A stretch of 15,973 bases of DNA. It comes from an uncultured Oscillospiraceae bacterium (GTDB lineage Bacteria; Bacillota; Clostridia; Oscillospirales; Ruminococcaceae). The stretch's first letter is position 1, and every line of letters starts with the position of its first letter. The translations under genes and the position numbers were made by a program. Shown piece by piece: positions 1-7,800 of the stretch. The notes under the pieces were generated by a model that was given only the letters and a program-made list of their open reading frames with translations, did no database searches and was not told the origin of the DNA. The stretch covers positions 1 through 15,973 of the forward strand of contig CAKSEE010000052.1 of assembly GCA_934446455.1 (NCBI GenBank), read 5' to 3'.

Positions 1-380
1 CGCCGCCGAGGGAAATCATCGAACAGCCCGAATTGCAGGTGTACATATCTGATTTCGGAAAACATAAAGGGGACTGCTGCCTTGTTGCGGAGCTGGACAA
101 AAGAATAATCGGTGCTGTGTGGGTGCGGATAATGAATGATTACGGTCATATTGATGACGAAACTCCGTCGTTCGCGATATCCCTATATCCCGAGTACAGG
201 AACCACGGGATAGGGACAGCTTTGATGAAATCAATGCTTAAGTTATTGAAAGCGGAAAATTACAAACAGGCTTCGCTTGCTGTTCAGAAAGCCAACTACG
301 CAGTTAAAATGTATAAGAATGTCGGATTTGAGATCGTCGGAGAAAATGCGGAAGAGTACATCATGGCGTATAGGTTTTGA
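1..380 (+). CDS. GNAT family N-acetyltransferase, C-terminal part (5' end outside window)
   Basis: This is a probable acetyl-CoA-dependent N-acetyltransferase; the acceptor substrate is unknown. The frame is open from position 3 to the TGA at 378-380. It reads through a TTG at 33 without a convincing ribosome binding site, so the gene almost certainly begins left of the window. The visible part carries the GNAT core: a strand with GAVWVRI, a strand ending SFAISLYPEYR, then the acetyl-CoA pyrophosphate-binding loop RNHGIGTALM (the RxxGxG/A signature). It ends with the late strand and helix pattern SLAVQKANYAVKMYKNVGFEIVGE, typical of motif B. A second GNAT gene follows 41 bases downstream. The two may be co-transcribed host genes flanking the phage block. 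Family assignment is secure; substrate and start are not. Confidence 0.88.
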   Translation, partial: PPREIIEQPELQVYISDFGKHKGDCCLVAELDKRIIGAVWVRIMNDYGHIDDETPSFAISLYPEYRNHGIGTALMKSMLKLLKAENYKQASLAVQKANYAVKMYKNVGFEIVGENAEEYIMAYRF

Positions 381-421
381 ATGGCAACTGCTGTTTGGCA
401 ATGAGGTGTGGAGGTAATAAA

Positions 422-838
422 ATGAACGCAGAAATCGATATATCGAATGTTGTGCTAAGGACGGAGCGGCTCATACTGCGCCCGTGGCGGGAATCCGACC
501 TTGATGATTTTTTCGAGTACGCTAGCGTGGACGGCGTCGGTGAGATGGCAGGCTGGTCGCACCACAAAACAAAGGAAGAAACGCAGGCTATCCTTACTGC
601 GTTCATCAGCGGGAAAAAGACGTTCGCCATTGAGTGCGGCGGTAAGGTCATAGGCTCGCTGGGAATCGAAAAATACGACGAGGAGAAGATTTTCGCGCCC
701 GACGTGAATCAGAAGGCTGACGCGTGGCTCATTCAGTACCGCAAGTTCCACGACCTGTGGATTAAGGATAATACCCTTGCTGCTATCCGCGTATGCGCTG
801 TGCCTGCGTCCTCGTCCTCGTCCACGACAGGCGGCTAA
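422..838 (+). CDS. Chimeric ORF: N-terminal half of a RimJ/RimL-type GNAT fused in frame to a phage capsid-like C-terminus
   Basis: The start is ATG 422 behind a clear GGAGG at 411-415; an in-frame TTG at 377 has no such site. Residues 1-~89 match the beginning of RimJ/RimL-type acetyltransferases (LRTERLILRPWRESDLDDFFEYAS, then a strand with KVIGSLGIEKYDEEK). The sequence then changes character before the acetyl-CoA-binding RxxGxG loop and motif B, which are missing, so acetylation activity is unlikely. Residues ~92-138 (DVNQKADAWLIQYRKFHDLW, then IKDNTLAAIRV and a Ser/Thr/Gly tail) resemble the extreme C-terminus of phage major capsid proteins. The stop overlaps the start of the head-tail connector gene (TAATG), exactly where a capsid gene is expected. 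The junction lies near 686-697. It could be a genuine deletion fusion or an assembly artefact. The GNAT half is confident; the capsid reading comes from residue pattern plus position. Confidence 0.7.
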   Translation: MNAEIDISNVVLRTERLILRPWRESDLDDFFEYASVDGVGEMAGWSHHKTKEETQAILTAFISGKKTFAIECGGKVIGSLGIEKYDEEKIFAPDVNQKADAWLIQYRKFHDLWIKDNTLAAIRVCAVPASSSSSTTGG

Positions 839-1194
839 TGGTTTACGCTGATTACGCCTACTACACCGACGTGTTCGGCGGCACGGCAATAAGCGAGCAG
901 GCATTCCCGCGCTGCGCTGCGCAGGCTTCCGCCTATCTGGACAACGTAACGTTCGGGCGGGCGGAGCAGCACGCGCAGGACGAGCGGCTCAAAATGTGCT
1001 GCTGCGCTCTTGCCGAGGCGGTAAACTCCACCGCTGACACGGGCGGTCTTGTTAAGCAGTCCGAGAGCGTCGGCAGCTGGTCTTACTCGCTCGGCGGGAG
1101 CGCGGCACAGGCTTCCGCGCAGAGCATTATGTATGCAAGCTGCCGCTCATGGCTGCCCGCAGAATGGCTTTACAGAGGAGTGGCGCGGGAATGA
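838..1194 (+). CDS. Phage head-tail connector protein (gp6-like)
   Basis: This is a 118-residue protein expected to join the portal ring to the head-completion ring of a siphovirus. ATG 838 overlaps the previous stop (TAATG), which favours it over the in-frame ATG at 793 and implies translational coupling. The N-terminus (VYADYAYYTDVFGGTAISEQ) and the following helices (FPRCAAQASAYLDNVTFGRA, then a Cys/Ala-rich helix ending ALAEAV) fit the small all-helical gp6/HK97-type connector family. Those proteins begin with a YxxY...Y...G pattern and an 'AS.YLDN.T' helix. The C-terminal SWLPAEWLYRGVARE is also typical. Its stop overlaps the next start (ATGA). Position just after the capsid remnant and before the tail-completion genes agrees. 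Without a portal and capsid nearby it may have no working partner. Confidence 0.75.
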   Translation: MVYADYAYYTDVFGGTAISEQAFPRCAAQASAYLDNVTFGRAEQHAQDERLKMCCCALAEAVNSTADTGGLVKQSESVGSWSYSLGGSAAQASAQSIMYASCRSWLPAEWLYRGVARE

Positions 1195-1580
1195 GATTCG
1201 GGGACACGATAACGGTGTACAACGGCACAGAGCAGGATTTTAAGCGGGTGCTTTGCCCTCGCGTGCTGAGCGGCGTTCACGCCGAGGCTGCCATGGGCGC
1301 AGCTTCGGCGGCTGACGGCGACAAACCCACAGACGCGCTGCTCGTTATAATACCGTTTAATGGGCATTCCAACGGCTTTTTAACGCCGCTTGAATATGAG
1401 CGCGCAGAGGATAAGTCAAACGTCTGGACGCTCGCCTGCGGGGACATTATAACGCTCGGCGACACGGGCGCTGCGGAAAGCTACGCGGAGCTGTCGGCGA
1501 GGACGCGGGCATACCGCATAACGCAGGTTAAGGCGCTGCCATTTGGCAGCATACCGCACTGGGAGGTGCAGGCAACTTGA
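1191..1580 (+). CDS. Phage head-closure / minor structural protein (DUF6751-like)
   Basis: This 129-residue protein has the position and style of a head-completion (stopper) protein of siphoviruses. The start is ATG 1191, which overlaps the previous gene's TGA (ATGA) and lies behind GAGGAG at ~1175-1180. The in-frame ATG at 1149 would sit deep inside the connector gene. The sequence begins MRFGDTITVYNGTEQDFKRV, has an internal ALLVIIP strand and the segment NVWTLACGDIITLGD, and ends RITQVKALPFGSIPHWEVQA. This beta-rich layout is seen in small proteins encoded between the connector and the gp10-like protein in clostridial prophages. I assign the role mainly from gene order, so the exact family name is tentative. 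Its stop overlaps the next gene's TTG start (TTGA). Confidence 0.55.
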   Translation: MRFGDTITVYNGTEQDFKRVLCPRVLSGVHAEAAMGAASAADGDKPTDALLVIIPFNGHSNGFLTPLEYERAEDKSNVWTLACGDIITLGDTGAAESYAELSARTRAYRITQVKALPFGSIPHWEVQAT

Positions 1581-1927
1581 TAGGAATGAACGTAACTGCC
1601 GATATGAGCCATGCGAGCGGCAGAACAGCCGAGAATCTCGCGCGGGCGCAGAAATATCTCGACAGCACCGTACTTAAGGACACGGATAAGTATACGCCCA
1701 TGCGCACGGGATTCCTTAAAAAGTCGGGCGTTCTCGGCACACGCATAGGTTCGGGGCTTGTTGAGTACATAGCACCGTATGCGCGCAAGTGCTATTACGG
1801 CGTAAACATCAAATTCCGAAAGACCATGCACCCGTTGGCACAGGCAAAGTGGTTTGAGGCTTCCAAGGCAGTAAACAAGGCAGCATGGCTCACGGCGGTA
1901 CGCCGCATTGCAGGAGGCGGCAGATGA
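1577..1927 (+). CDS. Phage minor capsid protein (Minor_capsid_2 / gp10-like tail completion)
   Basis: This is a 116-residue structural protein probably located at the head-tail interface. The chosen start is TTG 1577, which overlaps the upstream TGA and has GGAGG at 1562-1566 at good spacing; an ATG at 1586 is the alternative. The diagnostic stretch is DTDKYTPMRTGFLKKSGVL followed by GLVEYIAPYARKCYYG and a short HPLAQAKWFEASKA helix. This 'Y.P..TG.L..S' plus 'PYA...YYG' plus 'A..W...A' pattern defines the minor capsid/HK97 gp10-like group. The protein is full length for that group. The stop codon overlaps the next gene's ATG (ATGA). Family assignment is good; the precise structural role is inferred. 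Confidence 0.8.
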   Translation: MIGMNVTADMSHASGRTAENLARAQKYLDSTVLKDTDKYTPMRTGFLKKSGVLGTRIGSGLVEYIAPYARKCYYGVNIKFRKTMHPLAQAKWFEASKAVNKAAWLTAVRRIAGGGR

Positions 1928-2337
1928 ATTTTACTGAAATAATACTGCGGCGGCTAAAAGAATGCCCGCTGCTTGCAAAGAACGGCGTTACCGCCGTAGG
2001 CTTTGCGGGAATGGACGCGAAAAAGCGCTCCATGTCCATATTAAATACCAAAGGCGAGCTGACTGTGCGCGAGTACATTGACGGGGGGCGGGATATGCAG
2101 TACCCGTTCGCGCTGCTGTACCACTCACTGGACACGGATACAGCGGGAAAGCTTGCAGCACAGCAGCTCATTGATGATGTGGCATCATGGCTCACGGCAG
2201 ACGAAAACCTGCCTGCGGCTGATAGCTGCCACATACAGGACGTTAGACGCGACGACACTTGCACACTCATTTCTGAGGACGAGGACGGCGCGGTTTTCCA
2301 AGGGTCGTTTACCCTTGATTATTACATGGAGGGATAA
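1924..2337 (+). CDS. Phage minor capsid protein / tail terminator (Minor_capsid_3-like)
   Basis: This is a 137-residue protein in the slot of the tail terminator, which caps the tail tube and halts its polymerisation. The start is ATG 1924 (ATGA overlap with the upstream stop) behind AGGAGG at 1911-1916. The sequence opens with a helix (FTEIILRRLKECPLL), continues with a strand, and has the segment DMQYPFALLYHSLDTDTAGKL typical of this family (an aromatic-rich 'YPFA...' strand). It ends with a strand AVFQGSFTLDYYM that would pack into the ring fold. The order gp10-like, this protein, tail tube is the standard siphovirus order and supports the call. The distinction between 'minor capsid' and 'tail terminator' is one of naming rather than evidence. 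Confidence 0.7.
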   Translation: MNFTEIILRRLKECPLLAKNGVTAVGFAGMDAKKRSMSILNTKGELTVREYIDGGRDMQYPFALLYHSLDTDTAGKLAAQQLIDDVASWLTADENLPAADSCHIQDVRRDDTCTLISEDEDGAVFQGSFTLDYYMEG

Positions 2338-2339
2338 CA

Positions 2340-2834
2340 ATGGCAGACAACAAGGCAAAGCGCAGTACATGGTACACTTTTCTCAACACTGGCACAAAGG
2401 AAGCACCCGCGTGGGTGCGCGAGGGCTGCGGCGCGTCTGAGCTTACCGCGCAGATGAATCCGCAGACCACCACCACGCAGGACGTTACGCAGGATACGGC
2501 TGAAACCGATATAACGGGCTATCAGCCCAGCATTGGCATAAGCAAGTCTGTGTCCAAGGACGACGCTACCTTTGCGTTTATCGACGATATCCGCCGCAAG
2601 CGCAAAATAATGTCCGACGCTTACGCACAGATACTCAACGTCGATGTGTTCAACCCCGACACGAACGGCAAGTACCCCGCAGAAATGCAGGACGTGTCCA
2701 TACAGATAGATTCGTTCGGCGGCGCGGCTTCCGACCCGCTGACTATTGCGTACACCTACAACTACCGCGGCGACCCCGTAACGGGAACGGCTACAATCAC
2801 AGACGGCAGCGTGACATTCACGGCTGATACTTAA
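2340..2834 (+). CDS. Phage major tail (tube) protein
   Basis: This 164-residue protein would polymerise into the tail tube. The start ATG 2340 lies behind GGAGGG at 2329-2334, a strong site fitting a highly expressed product. Features that fit are the opening KRSTWYTFLNTGT, the Gln/Thr-rich segment PQTTTTQDVTQDTAETDITG, the motif GYQPSIGISKSV and the stretch AFIDDIRRKRKIMSDAYAQIL. It closes with a strand-rich end (LTIAYTYNYRGDPVTGTATI, then DGSVTFTAD). The 'tag ... TQDVTQDT.E..I.GY.P' pattern is characteristic of tail tube proteins in clostridial prophages. It is followed by the tail assembly chaperone genes, as expected. No sheath gene is found nearby, so the tail should be non-contractile. 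Confidence 0.85.
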   Translation: MADNKAKRSTWYTFLNTGTKEAPAWVREGCGASELTAQMNPQTTTTQDVTQDTAETDITGYQPSIGISKSVSKDDATFAFIDDIRRKRKIMSDAYAQILNVDVFNPDTNGKYPAEMQDVSIQIDSFGGAASDPLTIAYTYNYRGDPVTGTATITDGSVTFTADT

Positions 2835-2845
2835 CGGGAGGGGCT

Positions 2846-3274
2846 ATGGACAGAATACGCATAACGCGCAACATACGGCGCATTGAGGTAAACGACAGCG
2901 GCGAGTACATCACGCTGGATTTTGACGACCTTGACCTGCCCTACCGCTTTTACGGTATGCTGCGCGGGTTCGGTGAGAAGCGTGCGCATTTCGCGCAGCG
3001 GCTGGCAGAGAGCGCCAAGAACGGCGGGGAGAATCCCCTCGCCCTCGCGGAGGTCGAGCGCGAGATGAACATATACTTCCGCGACGCGGTGGACGAGGTT
3101 TTCGGCGCGGGAACGTGCCGCAAGGTATACGGCGATATCCTGCCCAGCGTGGAAATGCACCTTGAGTTCTTCGACGCGCTGCGCCCGTACTTTGAAGAGG
3201 AAGCCGCGCGCCGCAGGGAGAAAATGAGCAAATACAGCGCGAAAAGGAGCGGCAATAGTGAACATAATGCTTGA
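2846..3274 (+). CDS. Phage tail assembly chaperone (gpG-like)
   Basis: This 142-residue protein lies between the tail tube and Gp15, the place of the tail assembly chaperone that loads tube subunits onto the tape measure. The start ATG 2846 follows GGGAGGGG at ~2835-2842. It has a short beta N-terminus (RIRITRNIRRIEVN, YITLDFDDLDL), then mostly helices. The conserved-looking stretch DAVDEVFGAGTCRKVYGDIL continues into PSVEMHLEFFDALRPYFEEE and a basic C-terminus. I recognise this 'FG.GTCRKV.GDI.PS.E...EFF.AL.P..EE' pattern from clostridial phage proteins upstream of gp15. It overlaps Gp15 by 17 bases. Gp15 lies in the +1 (not -1) frame and has its own ribosome binding site, so classical lambda-type -1 frameshifting is not indicated. 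Confidence 0.68.
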   Translation: MDRIRITRNIRRIEVNDSGEYITLDFDDLDLPYRFYGMLRGFGEKRAHFAQRLAESAKNGGENPLALAEVEREMNIYFRDAVDEVFGAGTCRKVYGDILPSVEMHLEFFDALRPYFEEEAARRREKMSKYSAKRSGNSEHNA

Positions 3275-3806
3275 CGGGCTGCCGACGGAGTACGACGGGT
3301 ATCTTATCCGCACGGATTTCCGTATCGGCATACAGATTTCCGAGGCGCTGAACGACGTTAACCTCGCCGACCCCGAGAAACTCGCGGTCGCGGCGGAGCT
3401 GCTGTTCGGGCAGGGCGCGCCGCCCGACGGCGGCGTTGTGCATGAGGCTATTCAATGGTTCATGAGCGGCGGCGAGCCTGCCGAGCATAAACCCGCTGCA
3501 AGCTCCGTGCCTGTATTCGACTTTGAGCAGGACAACAGGCGCGTGTATTCAGCGTTCCGCGCGCGGTTCGGCATAGACCTTGTGCGCGAGCGGCTGCATT
3601 GGTTCGCTTTTCTGGCAATGCTCGCGGATATTGGCGAGTGTTCCCTGTCGGATATAATGGGCATACGCTCGCAGGATTTGTCAAAACTCAGCGGCGAACA
3701 GCAGAAGAAATGCGTGGTACTGCAGCAGCAATACCGCATTAAACCTCAGATGTCCGATGCCGAAAAGGCTATTTTAGCGGAATTTGAGGCGTCTCTTGAC
3801 ATTTGA
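3258..3806 (+). CDS. Bacteriophage Gp15 family protein (tail assembly)
   Basis: This 182-residue protein belongs to the Gp15 family, which occupies the GT-like tail chaperone position immediately before the tape measure in many Gram-positive siphoviruses. The start is GTG 3258 behind AAGGAG at 3244-3249. Recognisable parts are the N-terminal beta segment GLPTEYDGYLIRTDFRIGIQ and a helix with PEKLAVAAELLF. The family hallmark follows: VFDFEQDNRRVYSAFRARFG, then IDLVRERLHWFAFLAML and a C-terminal helix. The last four codons (Leu-Asp-Ile-stop) double as the -35 box of the promoter for the inserted gene downstream. The tape measure would normally follow directly, but here a foreign gene cassette separates the two. 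Confidence 0.87.
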   Translation: MNIMLDGLPTEYDGYLIRTDFRIGIQISEALNDVNLADPEKLAVAAELLFGQGAPPDGGVVHEAIQWFMSGGEPAEHKPAASSVPVFDFEQDNRRVYSAFRARFGIDLVRERLHWFAFLAMLADIGECSLSDIMGIRSQDLSKLSGEQQKKCVVLQQQYRIKPQMSDAEKAILAEFEASLDI

Positions 3807-3824
3807 TGATGTTTGTGGTATAAT
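3796..3824 (+). promoter_or_regulatory. Consensus sigma-A promoter of the inserted SHOCT gene
   Basis: TTGACA at 3796-3801 and TATAAT at 3819-3824 are separated by exactly 17 bases, so both boxes match the vegetative sigma factor consensus perfectly. The -35 box lies inside the final codons of Gp15. Transcription should begin near 3831, only about 20 bases before the ATG at 3850. The boxes and spacing are directly visible; activity is inferred. Confidence 0.93.
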
Positions 3825-3849
3825 GGAAAAAATTGTGGAGGTACCTCAA

Positions 3850-4734
3850 ATGATAAAGTACAGATGTCCCGAGTGCGGCGCAAACTGCAATATCACACAT
3901 TGCTTTGATTGTGATATTGATATTCCTGTGTCACAAAAATTTGATGACGCTGTTGAAAGCGGACCATCGCAGGAATATCGACCGATACAAAATGTTTCAT
4001 ATCACGATACCACTTCGATTGGCACAGCCTCTCGTTATAAATGCCCCGACTGCGGGGCAATCTGCCAAACGGCATATTGCTTTACTTGCGAAAAAGATTT
4101 GCCGCTTTATGTGAAACAAAACGCTTCCAGCGGCACGTTGCGCTATAAATCAGTTGCCGACTGTAAGAAAATTGGTCATTATTTTACTGTTGATAGCCAC
4201 AACAAGCGCTTCAAACTCGACAGAGAAAGCAGTTGGTACACTTTTGGCGACTTAGTAAATTATGAGCTGTATGAAAACAATTCCGTTATACAAAAAGGCG
4301 GAATTGGAAGAGCGATTGTAGGCGGAGCGCTCTTTGGCGGTGTGGGAGCAATAGTTGGGGCGCAGACACGAAAATCACAAAATATCGTTGATTCTTTATA
4401 CATAAGGGTCACATTAAAATCCTCTGGGATGAAAAAGATAACCTTTATTGGCTCGCCAATCGATAGGAATAGCATATTTTACAAAATGGAACGAAAAAGC
4501 GCGGACGAGGTGCTTTCAGAACTTGATTTGATAGCATCAAACAACCAAAGTTCGGCGATTCAAGAGAGTATACAACCTCAACGCGAACCTCCGACTGCTG
4601 ACCCGCCTGTTCAGGCAGAACACTCACCTACACTTATTGCAGATGAATTGATAAAGCTGAAACAGCTGCTTGATATGGGCGTGCTGACCCAAGATGAATT
4701 TGACAGGCAAAAACAAAAGCTGTTGAATGGTTGA
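3850..4734 (+). CDS. Tandem zinc-ribbon, glycine-rich, SHOCT-domain protein (phage moron)
   Basis: This 294-residue protein is likely expressed from the prophage for the host's or the prophage's benefit; its molecular function is unknown. The start ATG 3850 follows GTGGAGGT at 3835-3842; earlier in-frame starts overlap the promoter. Residues 6-21 and 65-80 are two near-identical zinc ribbons, each CPxCGAxCxxxxCFxC. Residues ~95-200 form a region seen in bacterial SHOCT proteins: a FTVDSHNKRF/WYTFGDLVNYELYEN portion, a Gly/Ala-rich hydrophobic segment at 149-171 (GGIGRAIVGGALFGGVGAIV, a possible membrane-inserting glycine zipper) and the strands SLYIRVTLK and KKITFI. Residues ~228-263 are a Gln/Pro/Ser linker. 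Residues 264-292 are a SHOCT domain (IKLKQLLDMGVLTQDEFDRQ). The gene is visibly more AT-rich than its neighbours and has its own promoter and terminator, all signs of later insertion into the tail operon. Confidence 0.85.
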   Translation: MIKYRCPECGANCNITHCFDCDIDIPVSQKFDDAVESGPSQEYRPIQNVSYHDTTSIGTASRYKCPDCGAICQTAYCFTCEKDLPLYVKQNASSGTLRYKSVADCKKIGHYFTVDSHNKRFKLDRESSWYTFGDLVNYELYENNSVIQKGGIGRAIVGGALFGGVGAIVGAQTRKSQNIVDSLYIRVTLKSSGMKKITFIGSPIDRNSIFYKMERKSADEVLSELDLIASNNQSSAIQESIQPQREPPTADPPVQAEHSPTLIADELIKLKQLLDMGVLTQDEFDRQKQKLLNG

Positions 4735-4751
4735 TTAAACCGAAATATTTT

Positions 4752-4781
4752 AGCACCTTGTGAAAACAGGGTGCTTTTGTT
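4752..4781 (+). terminator. Intrinsic terminator after the SHOCT gene
   Basis: The arms 4752-4761 (AGCACCTTGT) and 4766-4775 (ACAGGGTGCT) form a 10-bp stem with one G-T pair and a GAAA tetraloop, followed by TTTGTT. It lies between the moron stop (4734) and the tape measure ribosome binding site. This would isolate the cassette and would have to be read through or antiterminated for late tail transcription from upstream. Confidence 0.88.
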
Positions 4782-4803
4782 ATGCCCGAAAGGAGATGAT
4801 ATA

Positions 4804-7800
4804 ATGCAGGGGTATGACGGCTCGATACGCATAGATACACGCATAAACACTGCGCCAATCGCCAATGGGCTTGACGATATAATGGACAAAATCAAGGGGT
4901 TCGGCACTACAATGGGCGCAGCGTTCGGGGCTAAGGAGCTTATCTCATTCGGCAGAAAGGCAATAGACGCTGCCTCAGACCTTACAGAAGCCCAAAATGT
5001 CGTTGACACGGCATTCGGCAGCATGGCGTATAAAATGGAGCAATTTGCGGCAACAGCGCTTGAAACCTATGGCATATCTGAGCTTACTGCAAAAACCATG
5101 GGCAGCACCTATATGGCTATGGCAAAGGGCATGGGCGTTGCGGAGGGCGCTGCGTCGGATATGGCTGTAACCCTTACGGGACGGCTGTCGGACGTTATGT
5201 CGTTCTACAACAAAACCCAAAGCGAGGTAGACACGATAGGGCGCGCAATTATCACGGGCGAAACCGAGCCGCTTAAGGCTATCGGCGTTGTAATGACGCA
5301 GACCAACCTCGAAGCCTACGCAATGGCAAAGGGGCTGTCCAAGACCTACAGCGAGATGTCCGCGCAGGAGCAGCTTCTTGTGCGGTATAAATACTTTCTC
5401 GAGCAGACGGCTATGGCGCAGGGAGATTTCGCAAAGACCTCCGACGCATGGGCGAACCAGACGCGCCTGCTCGCAGAGCGCACAAATCAGTTCATGACCA
5501 ACATAGGCAACGTGCTGATTGAAACCTTAACGCCTGCTCTGCAGTTTGCGAACGAGGCGGTAAGCTTTATCGACGAGCTGCTTTTCGGCGGGCGTTCCGC
5601 CGAGGAATCCTCCGCCGCTCAGAGCGCGGCTGAAACCGCAGACGAGGTAACGGCGGTGGGAACGGCTGCGGAAAAGTCCCAAAAGAAGCTCAACGGGCTT
5701 ATTTCGGGCTTCGACGAGCTGCACATAATCAGCGGCGCGAAGTCCTCGAACGACGAGAACACCGCAGAGGTGGACGCAACGGGGCTACTCGGCGAGAGCC
5801 TCGCCCTTGACGCGACCAGCGCAAGAAAGTCCGCCAACAAATACAAGGATATTATCAACGAGATATACCTTGCGTTCCGCCGACACCCGCTCACCAAACT
5901 CATCGGCAGACTTGTCGACGACATTGCGGACTTTATAGGTTGTATTAACGAATGCGGCGACATAGACGCGGGCGGCATTGTCACCGTGCTTATGGATATA
6001 CTGACGGCTTTTCTCGCTTTCAAGGCTGTGACGAGCATTATCGGCGGAGTGAGCCAGTTCAGCAATGCGTTCGGCAAGCTCATAGTGCTTGTGGCAGCGC
6101 ACCCCGTAGTGGCAATTGCCGTTGGCATAGGCGCGCTTGTCGCCGCCCTGTACGCGCTTGACGAGGCAATGCGACACCAGGACTTGGTGGACAGCTTCGG
6201 AGACATCAGCATATCCCTTGCCGAAATCGACGAGCTGACATCGCCTATCAGCGGCGATATTGAAAAAATAGCCAAGTCGTTTGCGGACAACAACGCAAAG
6301 GTCAAAAGTGCGCGCGACAATTTCACGAATTTGTCAACCGCAATTACAAACACCGCCGAGGCGCTCAAAAAGTCATGCGACGCCAAGGACGCCGAGGAGT
6401 TCGCAATGCAGCTGAACGAGGCGTTTGACGCGGCTCTGAGCTATACCAGCGCCGTTACTGATACGTCTGCAATGCGCGAGTTGTTTATGTCAGACGGCGT
6501 TATCGACGACGAAGAACAGAATTTGCTGACGACGTTCGATAACCTCGGCGGCACGCTCAAGGACAAAATTGAAACGATAAGCGAGCAGATTCGTTCTATA
6601 ACTCAGACCGCCGCCGATGAAAATCGGGGGCTTGTTGAATCGGAAATCAAAAACATTCAAACTCTGTATTCTGAATTGCAGCAAATGACGGCAAAACAGA
6701 CGGACATTGAAACCAAAGCAACATGGGAGCGCCTTGTCAACCGTGACTACACCTACGACAGCTATGAAGTGCTGTTCGAGGACATCAAAAAAGCGCGCAA
6801 AGAAACGCAGGTTGCGCTTGATGAACTTGAACAAGCCGGCTACGAAGACCTCATGTCCAAATTGTCAGCTATGGAAGTCAACGGCGCCAGCAAGGCGGAA
6901 ATAGAGGCGTCCAAGCAGGCGGGCATTGCACAGATAAATAAATCAATCAGCGAAAAAAAGAACAAGTCCCTGCTATACCAAAAACGCCTGTTTCAGTCGT
7001 ATTATCAAGGTCGTTATTCCAAATGGGAGGACGATTATTTCAACGATACCGCCCGTGGAGTAGTGGGCTATTACAATGTGGACGAATCAGACGAGAATCT
7101 AAAAAGGATTCGCGAATACTACAATCTGATTAAGCTCGGGACAAATCCCACAGCCCTGCAAAACTTAGCGGAGCAGCTCGGGGAGCTCGACCTGCTTTCT
7201 GTTGCAAATTCCATGACAGGCGAAATGCAGGAGGTTATTGCTGGCATTGACAAGGGCTATTATGACTTTTTGGAGGAGTACAATGCCATTAACGGCGAAT
7301 GCACCGACAAGACGGAAATTGAAGCGGACGCATTTCAGCAGAACCTCGCCGCCATATTCAGCGGCAGCGAGGACTTCGACATCACGTTCGGCGAGGACTT
7401 CCTCGCGACAATGACCACGCAGGCAGGCAACATCGAGAACGGCGGAGAACTGTTGTACGAAGCTGCGGAACGCGCGGTAGAGCAGGTTCAGAACGCGCAG
7501 CAGCTGCTGGCGTATTACGGCGATAATGAATCCACCGCAGCATACTGGAAAAACCTCATAAACGGCGACAGCTCGCCGTATTACGGCGCAGACCCGAACA
7601 TGGCGGCTTACTGGGCGAATCTCAAGAAATACGGCAGCCTTAACGGCACGGACTTTTCGGGGTCGTCCTACGTCAACGGCTATCCCTACCGACCCGAAAC
7701 TACGGAATCAACGCTCACGGTAGACGTCATTGTAAACGGCGAAAAGGAAACCACAGAGGTTTTCCGCCCCGAGTACGGCAAGAGCGTAAGCCGCACGATA

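Noticed and set aside
806..830. Short TCCTCG-type tandem repeat in the capsid-like tail
   Set aside because: It is just Ser codons in a low-complexity Ser/Thr tail, too short for a regulatory or CRISPR repeat.
3215..3275. Programmed frameshift between the tail chaperone and Gp15, as in lambda G/GT
   Set aside because: Gp15 is in the +1 frame relative to the chaperone, not -1. No convincing slippery heptamer stands out, and Gp15 has a GTG with AAGGAG at proper spacing, so independent initiation explains the arrangement.
2910..3488. Long open frame (192 codons) on the - strand in the tail region, plus similar ones at 5619-6386 and 8188-9084
   Set aside because: They lie opposite well-supported phage genes, have compositionally biased Arg/Ser/Ala-rich translations, no ribosome binding sites and no family resemblance. 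GC-rich coding DNA produces such antisense open frames.
4771..4803. Upstream extension of the tape measure to 4771
   Set aside because: It would start inside the 3' arm of the terminator hairpin, while ATG 4804 has a strong ribosome binding site.
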